Shown piece after piece: positions 24,254-35,843 of a DNA stretch of 64,000 bases. The stretch is from Osmia lignaria lignaria (Eukaryota > Arthropoda > Insecta > Hymenoptera > Megachilidae): assembly GCF_051020975.1 (NCBI RefSeq), contig NW_027478167.1, forward strand, positions 3,472,001-3,536,000, written 5' to 3'. The translations under genes and the position numbers were made by a program. The notes under the pieces are model-generated. The model searched no databases, was not told the DNA's origin, and saw only the letters and a list, made by a program, of their open reading frames with translations. Numbering within the stretch: position 1 is the first letter of the stretch; the number at the start of each line of letters is the position of its first letter.

Positions 24254-25863
24254 TTGCAGATTTATCTCAAGGGAAGGGGCCTGACGGACATATTTCGAGA
24301 TATTTCTTCTTCTTGTTGTTCTTCTTCTGCACAGCTAAGCTGGAAGTGACATTTACAGCTCGCAATAGTGCAGAGTTATCTCAAAGAAAGGGGCCACGGT
24401 GTTTCTGTATCTCTATTATGTTGGTGCGGCTTCGGAACTTTTAAATATCTTGATATATCTCGAGAACTACGCTTCTGATCGAAAAATATCATAGAACATA
24501 AAAAGTAGGAAACTTAATTCTCTACAAAAAAGGTCTCTTAACATTTTGCCATAGCTCGCTTCGTTTCCGAGATATTTGCAGATTTATCTCAAGGGAAGGG
24601 GCCTGACGGACATATTTCGAGATATTTCTTCTTCTTGTTGTTCTTCTTCTGCACAGCTAAGCTGGAAGTGGCATTTGCAGCTCGCAATAGTGCAGAGTTA
24701 TCTCAAAGAAAGGGGCCACGGTGTTTCTGTATCTCTATTAGGTTGGTGCGGCTTCGGAACTTTTAAATATCTTGATATATCTCGAGAACTACGCATCTGA
24801 TCAAAAAATATCATAGAATATAAAAAGTAGGAAACTTGATTCTCTATAAAAAAGGTCTCTTAACATTTTGCCATAGCTCGCTTCGTTTCCGAGATATTTG
24901 CAGATTTATCTCAAGGGAAGGGGCCTAACGGACATATTTCGAGATATTTCTTCTTCTTGTTGTTCTTCTTCTGCACAGCTAAACTGGAAGTGGCATTTCC
25001 AGCTCGCAATAGTGCAGAGTTATCTCAAAGAGAGGGGCCACGGTGTTTCTGTATCTCTATTATGTTGGTGCGGCTTCGGAACTTTTAAATATCTTGATAT
25101 ATCTCGAGAACTACGCATCTGATCAAAAAATATCATAGAAGATAAAAAGTAGGAAACTTAATTCCCTACAAAAAAGGTCTCTTAACATTTTGCCATAGCT
25201 CGCTTCGTTTCCGAGATATTTGCAGATTTATCTCAAGGGAAGGGGCCTGACGGACATATTTCGAGATATTTCTTCTTCTTGTTGTTCTTCTTCTGCACAG
25301 CTAAGCTGGAAGTGGCATTTGCGGCTCGCACTAGTGCAGAGTTATCTCAAAGGAAGGGGCCACGGTGTTTCTGTATCCCTATTATGTTGGTGCGGCTTCG
25401 GAACTTTTAAATATCTCGATATATCTCGAAAACTACGCTTCTGATCAAAAAATATCATAGAACATAAATTGTAGGAAACATAATTCTCTACAAAAAACGT
25501 CTCTTAACATTTTGCCATAGCTCGCTTCGTTTCCGAGATATTTGCAGATTCAGCTCAAAGGAACTGGCCTGACGGACATATTTCGAGATATTTCTTCTTC
25601 TTGTTGTTCTTCCTCTGCACAGCTAAGCTGGAAGTGGCATTTGCAGCTCGCAATAGTGCAGAGTTATCTCAAAGAAAGGGGCCACGGTGTTTCTGTATCT
25701 CTATTATGTTGGTGCGGCTTCGGAACTTTTAAATATCTTGATATATCTCGAGAACTACGCCTCTGATCGAAAAATATCATAGAACATAAAAAGTAGGAAA
25801 CTTAATTATCTACAAAAAAGGTCTCTTAACATTTTGCCATAGCTCGCTTGGTTTCCGAGATAT
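24254..25863 (+). repeat. Mosaic block of five monomers
   Basis: Monomer 24254 has ATAGCCCGC and GAAGTGACATT (a TGA at 24347-24349), shared with 39708 and 42606. Monomer 24898 is a TTTCCAG type with AGAGAGGGG and a CCCTAC linker, a haplotype also seen around 31658, 33912, 51944, 55808 and 62892. Monomer 25220 has CAAAGGAAGGGG, shared with 29405 and 63214. Monomer 25542 is a CAGCTC type ending CGCCTCTGATCG. Confidence 0.75.
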
Positions 25864-27151
25864 TTGCAGATTTATCTCAAGGGAAGGGGCCTGACGGACA
25901 TATTTCGAGATATTTCTTCTTCTTGTTGTTCTTCTTCTGCTCAGCTAAGCTGGATGTGGCATTTGCAGCGCGCAATAGTGCAGAGTTATCTCAAAGAAAG
26001 GGGCCACGGTGTTTCTGTATCTCTATTATGTTGGTGCGGCTTCGGAACTTTTAAATATCTTGATATATCTCGAGAACTACGCATCTGATCAAAAAATATC
26101 ATACTACATAAAAAGTAGGAAACTTAATTCTCTACAAGAAAGGTCTCTAAACATTTTGCCATAGCTCGCTTCGTTTCCGAGATATTTGCAGATTTATCTC
26201 CAGGGAAGGGGCCTGACGGACATATTTCGAGATATTTCTTCTTCTTGTTGTTCTTCTTCTGCACAGCTAAGCTGGAAGTGGCATTTGCAGCGCGCAATAG
26301 TGCAGAGTTATCTCAAAGAAAGGGGCCACGGTGTTTCTGTATCTCTATTATGTTGGTGCGGCTTCGGAACTTTTAAGTATCTTGATCTATCTCGAGAACT
26401 ACGCATCTGATCAAAAAATATCATAGAAGATAAAAAGTAGGAAACTTAATTCTCTACAAAAAAGGTCTCTTAACATTTCGCCATAGCTCGCTTCGTTTCC
26501 GAGATATTTGCAGATTTATCTCAAGGGAAGGGGCCTGTCGGACATATTTCGAGATACTTCTTCTTCTTGTTGTTCTTCTTCTGCACAGCTAAGCTGGAAG
26601 TGGCGTTTGCGGCTCGCACTAGTGCAGAGTTATCTCAAAGAAAGGGGCCACGGTGTTTCTGTATCTCTATTATGTTGGTGCGGCTTCGGAACTTTTAAGT
26701 ATCTTGATCTATCTCGAGAACTACGCATCTGATCAAAAAATATCATAGAAGATAAAAAGTAGGAAACTTAATTCTCTACAAAAAAGGTCTCTTAACATTT
26801 CGCCATAGCTCGCTTCGTTTCCGAGATATTTGCAGATTTATCTCAAGGGAAGGGGCCTGTCGGACATATTTCGAGATACTTCTTCTTCTTGTTGTTCTTC
26901 TTCTGCACAGCTAAGCTGGAAGTGGCATTTGCGGCTCGCACTAGTGCAGAGTTATCTCAAAGAAAGGGGCCACGGTGTTTCTGTATCTCTATTATGTTGG
27001 TGCGGCTTCGGAACTTTTAAGTATCTTGATCTATCTCGAGAACTACGCATCTGATCAAAAAATATCATAGAAGATAAAAAGTAGGAAACTTAATTCTCTA
27101 CAAAAAAGGTCTCTTAACATTTCGCCATAGCTCGCTTCGTTTCCGAGATAT
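25864..27151 (+). repeat. GCGCGC monomers followed by a run of CCTGTCGG monomers
   Basis: Monomers 25864 and 26186 have CAGCGCGCAATAG. 26508 and 26830 (and 27152 in the next block) are adjacent CCTGTCGG/GATACTTC types, with 26186, 26508 and 26830 sharing the AAGTATCTTGATCTATC tail. 26508 has a private GTGGCGTTTGCGG found again only at 59994. Confidence 0.78.
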
Positions 27152-28439
27152 TTGCAGATTTATCTCAAGGGAAGGGGCCTGTCGGACATATTTCGAGATA
27201 CTTCTTCTTCTTGTTGTTCTTCTTCTGCACAGCTAAGCTGGAAGTGGCATTTGCGGCTCGCACTAGTGCAGAGTTATCTCAAAGAAAGGGGCCACGGTGT
27301 TTCTGTATCTCTATTATGTTGGTGCGGCTTCGGAACTTTAAAATATCTTGATATATCTCGAGAACTACGCATCTGATCAAAAAATATCATAGAACATAAA
27401 TTGTAGGAAACATAATTCTCTACAAAAAAGGGCTCTTAACATTTTGCCATAGCTCGCTTCGTTTCCGAGATATTTGCAGATATATCTCAAGGGAAGGGGC
27501 CTGACGGACATATTTCGAGATATTTCTTCTTCTTGTTGTTCTTCTTCTGCACAGCTAAGCTGGAAGTGGCATTTACAGCTCGCAATAGTGCAGAGTTATC
27601 TCAAAGAAAGGGGCCACGGTGTTTCTGTATCTCTATTATGTTCGTGCGGCTTCGGAACTTTTAAATATCTTGATATATCTCGAGAACTACGCTTCTGATC
27701 GAAAAATATCATAGAACATAAAAAGTAGGAAACTTAATTCTCTACAAAAAAGGTCTCTTAACATTTTGCCATAGCTCGCTTCGTTTCCGAGATATTTGCA
27801 GATTTATCTCAAGGGAAGGGGCCTGTCGGACATATTTCGAGATACTTCTTCTTCTTGTTGTTCTTCTTCTGCACAGCTAAGCTGGAAGTGGCATTTGCGG
27901 CTCGCACTAGTGCAGAGTTATCTCAAAGAAAGGGGCCACGGTGTTTCTGTATCTCTATTATGTTGGTGCGGCTTCGGAACTTTAAAATATCTTGATATAT
28001 CTCGAGAACTACGCATCTGATCAAAAAATATCATAGAACATAAATTGTAGGAAACATAATTCTCTACAAAAAAGGGCTCTTAACATTTTGCCATAGCTCG
28101 CTTCGTTTCCGAGATATTTGCAGATATATCTCAAGGGAAGGGGCCTGACGGACATATTTCGAGATATTTCTTCTTCTTGTTGTTCTTCTTCTGCACAGCT
28201 AAGCTGGAAGTGGCATTTACAGCTCGCAATAGTGCAGAGTTATCTCAAAGAAAGGGGCCACGGTGTTTCTGTATCTCTATTATGTTCGTGCGGCTTCGGA
28301 ACTTTTAAATATCTTGATATATCTCGAGAACTACGCTTCTGATCGAAAAATATCATAGAACATAAAAAGTAGGAAACTTAATTCTCTACAAAAAAGGTCT
28401 CTTAACATTTTGCCATAGCTCGCTTCGTTTCCGAGATAT
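27152..28439 (+). repeat. 644-bp dimer, two tandem copies
   Basis: Monomers 27152 and 27474 are repeated as 27796 and 28118. Shared markers are CCTGTCGG, TTTAAAATATC, AAAAAGGGCTCTT, GATATATCTC, TTTACAG, TTATGTTCGTGCGG and TTCTGATCGAAAA. The copies look identical across most of their length; the linker before 27152 (ATTTCGCC) differs from that before 27796 (ATTTTGCC). Confidence 0.88.
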
Positions 28440-28711
28440 TTGCAGATTTATCTCAAGGGAAGGGGCCTGACGGACATATTTCGAGATATTTCTTCTTTTT
28501 GTTGTTCTTCTTCTGCACAGCTAAGCTGGAAGTGGCATTTGCAGCTCGCAATAGTGCAGAGTTATCTCAAAGAAAGGGGCCACGGTGTTTCTGTATCTCT
28601 ATTATGTTGGTGCGGCTTCGGAACTTTTAAATATCTTGATATATCTCGAGAACTACGCATCTGATCAAAAAATATCATAGAACATAAAAAGTAGGAAACT
28701 TAATTCTCTAC

Positions 28712-28716
28712 AAAAA
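28712..28716 (+). other. A5 run: one-base deletion
   Basis: The linker run is shortened to five A residues before monomer 28761, giving a 321-bp spacing. Confidence 0.88.
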
Positions 28717-29819
28717 GGTCTCTTAACATTTTGCCATAGCTCGCTTCGTTTCCGAGATATTTGCAGATTTATCTCAAGGGAAGGGGCCTGACGGACATAT
28801 TTCGAGATATTTCTTCTTCTTGTTGTTCTTCTTCTGCACAGCTAAGCTGGAAGTGGCATTTACAGCTCGCAATAGTGCAGAGTTATCTCAAAGAAAGGGG
28901 CCACGGTGTTTCTGTATATCTATTATGTTGGTGCGGCTTCGGAACTTTTAAATATCTCGATATATCTCGAAAACTACGCTTCTGATCAAAAAATGTCGTA
29001 GAACATAAATTGTAGGAAACATAATTCTCTACAAAAAAGGTCTCTTAACATTTTGCCATAGCTCGCTTCGTTTCCGAGTTATTTGCAGATATATCTCAAG
29101 GGAAGGTGCCTGACGGACATATTTCGAGATATTTCTTCTTCTTGTTGTTCTTCTTCTGCACAGCTAAGCTGGAAGTGGCATTTACAGCTCGCAATAGTGC
29201 AGAGTTATCTCAAAGAAAGGGGCCACGGTGTTTCTGTATCTCTATTATGTTGGTGCGGCTTCGGAACTTTTAAATATCTTGATATATCTCGAGAACTACG
29301 CATCTGATCAAAAAATATCATAGAATATAAAAAGTAGGAAACTTAATTCTCTACAAAAAAGGTCTCTTAACATTTTGCCATAGCTCGCTTCGTTTCCGAG
29401 ATATTTGCAGATTTATCTCAAGGGAAGGGGCCTGACGGACATATTTCGAGATATTTCTTCTTCTTGTTGTTCTTCTTCTGCACAGCTAAGCTGGAAGTGG
29501 CATTTGCGGCTCGCACTAGTGCAGAGTTATCTCAAAGGAAGGGGCCACGGTGTTTCTGTATCTCTATTATGTTGGTGCGGCTTCGGAACTTTTAAATATC
29601 TCGATATATCTCGAAAACTACGCTTCTGATCAAAAAATATCATAGAACATAAATTGTAGGAAACATAATTCTCTACAAAAAACGTCTCTCAACATTTTGC
29701 CATAGCTCGCTTCGTTTCCGAGATATTTGCAGATTCAGCTCAAAGGAACTGGCCTGACGGACATATTTCGAGATATTTCTTCTTCTTGTTGTTCTTCCTC
29801 TGCACAGCTAAGCTGGAAG

Positions 29820-29824
29820 TGGAT
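29820..29824 (+). other. One-base deletion in monomer 29727
   Basis: GAAGTGGCATTTG reads GAAGTGGATTTG, removing a C and shifting the conceptual frame. No other copy of this deletion was seen. Confidence 0.88.
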
Positions 29825-31013
29825 TTGCAGCTCGCAATAGTGCAGAGTTATCTCAAAGAAAGGGGCCACGGTGTTTCTGTATCTCTATTATGTTGGTGCG
29901 GCTTCGGAACTTTTAAATATCTTGATATATCTCGAGAACTACGCATCTGATCAAAAAATATCATAGAACATAAAAAGTAGGAAACTTAATTCTCTACAAA
30001 AAAGGTCTCTTAACATTTTGCCATAGCTCGCTTCGTTTCCGAGATATTTGCAGATTTATCTCAAGGGAAGGGGCCTGACGGACATATTTCGAGATATTTC
30101 TTCTTCTTGTTGTTCTTCTTCTGCACAGCTAAGCTGGAAGTGGCATTTGCAGCTCGCACTAGTGCAGAGTTATCTCAAAGAAAGGGGCCACGGTGTTTCT
30201 GTATCCCTATTATGTTGGTGCGGCTTCGGAACTTTTAAATATCTCGATATATCTCGAAAACTACGCTTCTGATCAAAAAATATCATACAACATAAATTGT
30301 AGGAAACATAATTGTCTACAAAAAACGTCTCTTAACATTTTGCCATAGCTCGCTTCGTTTCCGAGATACTTGCAGATTCAGCTCAAAGGAACTGGCCTGA
30401 CGGACATATTTCGAGATATTTCTTCTTCTTGTTGTTCTTCCTCTGCACAGCTAAGCTGGAAGTGGCATTTACAGCTCGCAATAGTGCAGAGTTATCTCAA
30501 AGAAAGGGGCCACGGTGTTTCTGTATCTCTATTATGTTGGTGCGGCTTCGGAACTTTTAAATATCTTGATATATCTCGAGAACTACGCATCTGATCGAAA
30601 AATATCATAGAACATAAAAAGTAGGAAACTTAATTCTCTACAAAAAAGGTCTCTTAACATTTTGCCATAGCTCGCTTCGTTTCCGAGATATTTGCAGATT
30701 TATCTCAAGGGAAGGGGCCTGACGGACATATTTCGAGATATTTCTTCTTCTTGTTGTTCTTCTTCTGCCCAGCTAAGCTGGAAGTGGCATTTGCAGCGCG
30801 CAATAGTGCAGAGTTATCTCAAAGAAAGGGGCCACGGTGTTTCTGTATCTCTATTATGTTGGTGCGGCTTCGGAACTTTTAAATATCTTGATATATCTCG
30901 AGAACTACGCATCTGATCAAAAAATATCATACTACATAAAAAGTAGGAAACTTAATTCTCTACAAGAAAGGTCTCTAAACATTTTGCCATAGCTCGCTTC
31001 GTTTCCGAGATAT

Positions 31014-34000
31014 TTGCAGATTTATCTCAAGGGAAGGGGCCTGACGGACATATTTCGAGATATTTCTTCTTCTTGTTGTTCTTCTTCTGCACAGCTAAGC
31101 TGGAAGTGGCATTTGCAGCTCGCACTAGTGCAGAGTTATCTCAAAGAAAGGGGCCACGGTGTTTCTGTATATCTATTATGTTGGTGCGGCTTCGGAACTT
31201 TTAAATATCTCGATATATCTCGAAAACTACGCTTCTGACCAAAAAATATCGTAGAACATAAATTGTAGGAAACATAATTCTCTACAAAAAAGGTCTCTTA
31301 ACATTTTGCCATAGCTCGCTTCGTTTCCGAGATATTTGCAGATATATCTCAAGGGAAGGGGCCTGACGGACATATTTCGAGATATTTCTTCTTCTTGTTG
31401 TTCTTCTTCTGCACAGCTAAGCTGGAAGTGGCATTTACAGCTCGCAATAGTGCAGAGTTATCTCAAAGAAAGGGGCCACGGTGTTTCTGTATCTCTATTA
31501 TGTTGGTGCGGCTTCGGAACTTTTAAATATCTTGATATATCTCGAGAACTACGCATCTGATCAAAAAATATCATAGAATATAAAAAGTAGGGAACTTAAT
31601 TCTCTACAAAAAAGGTCTCTTAACATTTTGCCATAGCTCGCTTCGTTTCCGAGATATTTGCAGATTTATCTCAAGGGAAGGGGCCTAACGGACATATTTC
31701 GAGATATTTCTTCTTCTTGTTGTTCTTCTTCTGCACAGCTAAACTGGAAGTGGCATTTCCAGCTCGCAATAGTGCAGAGTTATCTCAAAGAGAGGGGCCA
31801 CGGTGTTTCTGTATCTCTATTATGTTGGTGCGGCTTCGGAACTTTTAAATATCTTGATATATCTCGAGAACTACGCATCTGATCAAAAAATATCATAGAA
31901 GATAAAAAGTAGGAAACTTAATTCCCTACAAAAAAGGTCTCTTAACATTTTGCCATAGCTCGCTTCGTTTCCGAGATATTTGCAGATTTATCTCAAGGGA
32001 AGGGGCCTGACGGACATATTTCGAGATATTTCTTCTTCTTGTTGTTCTTCTTCTGCCCAGCTAAGCTGGAAGTGGCATTTGCAGCGCGCAATAGTGCAGA
32101 GTTATCTCAAAGAAAGGGGCCACGGTGTTTCTGTATCTCTATTATGTTGGTGCGGCTTCGGAACTTTTAAATATCTTGATATATCTCGAGAACTACGCAT
32201 CTGATCAAAAAATATCATACTACATAAAAAGTAGGAAACTTAATTCTCTACAAGAAAGGTCTCTAAACATTTTGCCATAGCTCGCTTCGTTTCCGAGATA
32301 TTTGCAGATTTATCTCAAGGGAAGGGGCCTGACGGACATATTTCGAGATATTTCTTCTTCTTGTTGTTCTTCTTCTGCACAGCTAAGCTGGAAGTGGCAT
32401 TTGCAGCTCGCAATAGTGCAGAGTTATCTCAAAGAAAGGGGCCACGGTGTTTCTGTATCTCTATTATGTTGGTGCGGCTTCGGAACTTTTAAATATCTTG
32501 ATATATCTCGAGAACTACGCATCGGATCAAAGAATATCATAGAACATAAAAAGTAGGAAACTTAATTCTCTACAAAAAAGGTCTCTTAAGATTTTGCCAT
32601 ATCTCGCTTCGTTTCCGAGATATTTGCAGATTTATCTCAAGGGAAGGGGCCTGACGGACATATTTCGAGATATTTCTTCTTCTTGTTGTTCTTCTTCTGC
32701 ACAGCTAAGCTGGAAGTGGCATTTCCAGCTCGCACTAGTGCAGAGTTATCTCAAAGAAAGGGGCCACGGTGTTTCTGTATATCTATTATGTTGGTGCGGC
32801 TTCGGAACTTTTAAATATCTCGATATATCTCGAAAACTACGCTTCTGACCAAAAAATATCGTAGAACATAAATTGTAGGAAACATAATTCTCTACAAAAA
32901 AGGTCTCTTAACATTTTGCCATAGCTCGCTTCGTTTCAGAGATATTTGCAGATATATCTCAAGGGAAGGGGCCTGACGGACATATTTCGAGATATTTCTT
33001 CTTCTTGTTGTTCTTCTTCTGCACAGCTAAGCTGGAAGTGGCATTTACAGCTCGCAATAGTGCAGAGTTATCTCAAAGAAAGGGGCCACGGTGTTTCTGT
33101 ATCTCTATTATGTTGGTGCGGCTTCGGAACTTTTAAATATCTTGATATATCTCGAGAACTACGCATCGGATCAAAAAATATCATAGAACATAAAAAGTAG
33201 GAAACTTAATTCTCTACAAAAAAGGTCTCTTAAGATTTTGCCATATCTCGCTTCGTTTCCGAGATATTTGCAGATTTATCTCAAGGGAAGGGGCCTGACG
33301 GACATATTTCGAGATATTTCTTCTTCTTGTTGTTCTTCTTCTGCACAGCTAAGCTGGAAGTGGCATTTCCAGCTCGCACTAGTGCAGAGTTATCTCAAAG
33401 AAAGGGGCCACGGTGTTTCTGTATATCTATTATGTTGGTGCGGCTTCGGAACTTTTAAATATCTCGATATATCTCGAAAACTACGCTTCTGACCAAAAAA
33501 TATCGTAGAACATAAATTGTAGGAAACATAATTCTCTACAAAAAAGGTCTCTTAACATTTTGCCATAGCTCGCTTCGTTTCAGAGATATTTGCAGATATA
33601 TCTCAAGGGAAGGGGCCTGACGGACATATTTCGAGATATTTCTTCTTCTTGTTGTTCTTCTTCTGCACAGCTAAGCTGGAAGTGGCATTTACAGCTCGCA
33701 ATAGTGCAGAGTTATCTCAAAGAAAGGGGCCACGGTGTTTCTGTATCTCTATTATGTTGGTGCGGCTTCGGAACTTTTAAATATCTTGATATATCTCGAG
33801 AACTACGCATCTGATCAAAAAATATCATAGAATATAAAAAGTAGGGAACTTACTTCTCTACAAAAAAGGTCTCTTAACATTTTGCCATAGCTCGCTTCGT
33901 TTCCGAGATATTTGCAGATTTATCTCAAGGGAAGGGGCCTAACGGACATATTTCGAGATATTTCTTCTTCTTGTTGTTCTTCTTCTGCACAGCTAAACTG

Positions 34001-34233
34001 GAAGTGGCATTTCCAGCTCGCAATAGTGCAGAGTTATCTCAAAGAGAGGGGCCACGGTGTTTCTGTATCTCTATTATGTTGGTGCGGCTTCGGAACTTTT
34101 AAATATCTTGATATATCTCGAGAACTACGCATCTGATCAAAAAATATCATAGAAGATAAAAAGTAGGAAACTTAATTCCCTACAAAAAAGGTCTCTTAAC
34201 ATTTTGCCATAGCTCGCTTCGTTTCCGAGATAT
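31014..34233 (+). repeat. Seven-monomer-spaced duplication with an inner 644-bp dimer repeat
   Basis: Monomers 31014, 31336 and 31658 correspond to 33268, 33590 and 33912 (offset 2254). Within this, 32624/32946 and 33268/33590 are a 644-bp dimer repeat. Markers are TTCTGACCAAAA with ATCGTAG, TATATCTATT, CCATATCTCGC and TTTCAGAGATA. GCATCGGATC at 32302 and 32946 removes the usual stop, so the conceptual frame runs 10 codons further there. Confidence 0.82.
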
Positions 34234-35843
34234 TTGCAGATTTATCTCAAGGGAAGGGGCCTAACGGACATATTTCGAGATATTTCTTCTTCTTGTTGTT
34301 CTTCTTCTGCACAGCTAAGCTGGAAGTAGCATTTGCGGCTCGCACTAGTGCAGAGTTATCTCAAAGAAAGGGGCCACGGTGTTTCTGTATCCCTATTATG
34401 TTGGTGCGGCTTCGGAACTTTTAAATATCTCGATATATCTCGAAAACTACGCTTCTGATCAAAAAATATCATACAACATAAATTGTAGGAAACATAATTG
34501 TCTACAAAAAACGTCTCTTAACATTTTGCCATAGCTCGCTTCGTTTCCGAGATATTTGCAGATTCAGCTCAAAGGAACTGGCCTGACGGACATATTTCGA
34601 GATATTTCTTCTTCTTGTTGTTCTTCCTCTGCACAGCTAAGCTGGAAGTAGCATTTGCAGCTCGCAATAGTGCAGAGTTATCTCAAAGAACGGGGCCACG
34701 GTGTTTCTGTAACTCTATTATGTTGGTGCGGCTTCGGAACTTTTAAATATCTCGATATATCTCGAAAACTACGCTTCTGATCAAAAAATATCATAGAACA
34801 TAAATTGTAGGAAGCATAATTCTCTACAAAAAAGGTCTCTTAACATTTTGCCATAGCTCGCTTCGTTTCCGAGATATTTGCAGATATATCTCAAGGGAAG
34901 GGGCCTGACGGACATATTTCGAGATATTTCTTCTTCTTGTTGTTCTTCTTCTGCACAGCTAAGCTGGAAGTGGCATTTACAGCTCGCAATAGTGCAGAGT
35001 TATCTCAAAGAAAGGGGCCACGGTGTTTCTGTATCTCTATTATGTTGGTGCGGCTTCGGAACTTTTAAATATCTTGATATATCTCGAGAACTACGCATCT
35101 GATCAAAAAATATCATAGAACATAAAAAGTAGGAAACTTAATTCTCTACAAAAAAGGTCTCTTAACATTTTGCCATAGCTCGCTTCGTTTCCGAGATATT
35201 TGCAGATTCAGCTCAAAGGAACTGGCATGACGGACATATTTCGAGATATTTCTTCTTCTTGTTGTTCTTCCTCTGCACAGCTAAGCTGGAAGTAGCATTT
35301 GCAGCTCGCAATAGTGCAGAGTTATCTCAAAGAACGGGGCCACGGTGTTTCTGTAACTCTATTATGTTGGTGCGGCTTCGGAACTTTTAAATATCTCGAT
35401 ATATCTCGAAAACTACGCTTCTGATCAAAAAATATCATAGAACATAAATTGTAGGAAGCATAATTCTCTACAGAAAAGGTCTCTTAACATTTTGCCATAG
35501 CTCGCTTCGTTTCCGAGATATTTGCAGATATATCTCAAGGGAAGGGGCCTGACGGACATATTTCGAGATATTTCTTCTTCTTGTTGTTCTTCTTCTGCAC
35601 AGCTAAGCTGGAAGTGGCATTTACAGCTCGCAATAGTGCAGAGTTATCTCAAAGAAAGGGGCCACGGTGTTTCTGTATCTCTATTATGTTGGTGCGGCTT
35701 CGGAACTTTTAAATATCTTGATATATCTCGAGAACTACGCATCTGATCAAAAAATATCATAGAACATAAAAAGTAGGAAACTTAATTCTCTACAAAAAAG
35801 GTCTCTTAACATTTTGCCATAGCTCGCTTCGTTTCCGAGATAT
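34234..35843 (+). repeat. 644-bp dimer, two copies, in a five-monomer block
   Basis: Monomers 34556 and 34878 are repeated as 35200 and 35522. Both first members have GAAGTAGCATT (a TAG at 34649-34651 and 35293-35295), AAAGAACGGGG, GTAACTCTATT and GGAAGCATAA. They differ at GGCCTGACGG versus GGCATGACGG. Monomer 34234 also has GAAGTAGC. Confidence 0.85.

Larger units (their letters stand above)
28440..31013 (+). repeat. Mosaic block of eight monomers with two one-base deletions
   Basis: A mixture of TTTGCAG, TTTACAG and TTTGCGG monomers without an obvious internal period. The linker before 28761 has only five A residues (28712-28716). Monomer 29727 has lost a C at 29822/29823 (AGTGGATTTG), shifting the conceptual frame. 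Monomer 30692 carries GCCCAGC and GCGCGC, shared with 31980, 40352 and 43250. Confidence 0.75.

Noticed and set aside
24233..24575. Possible unique spacer where a long open frame is missing
   Set aside because: The monomer is present and full length; the frame is simply cut by a TGA at 24347. The same applies to other apparent gaps, for example 4837-5577, 8702-9442 and 34137-34877.
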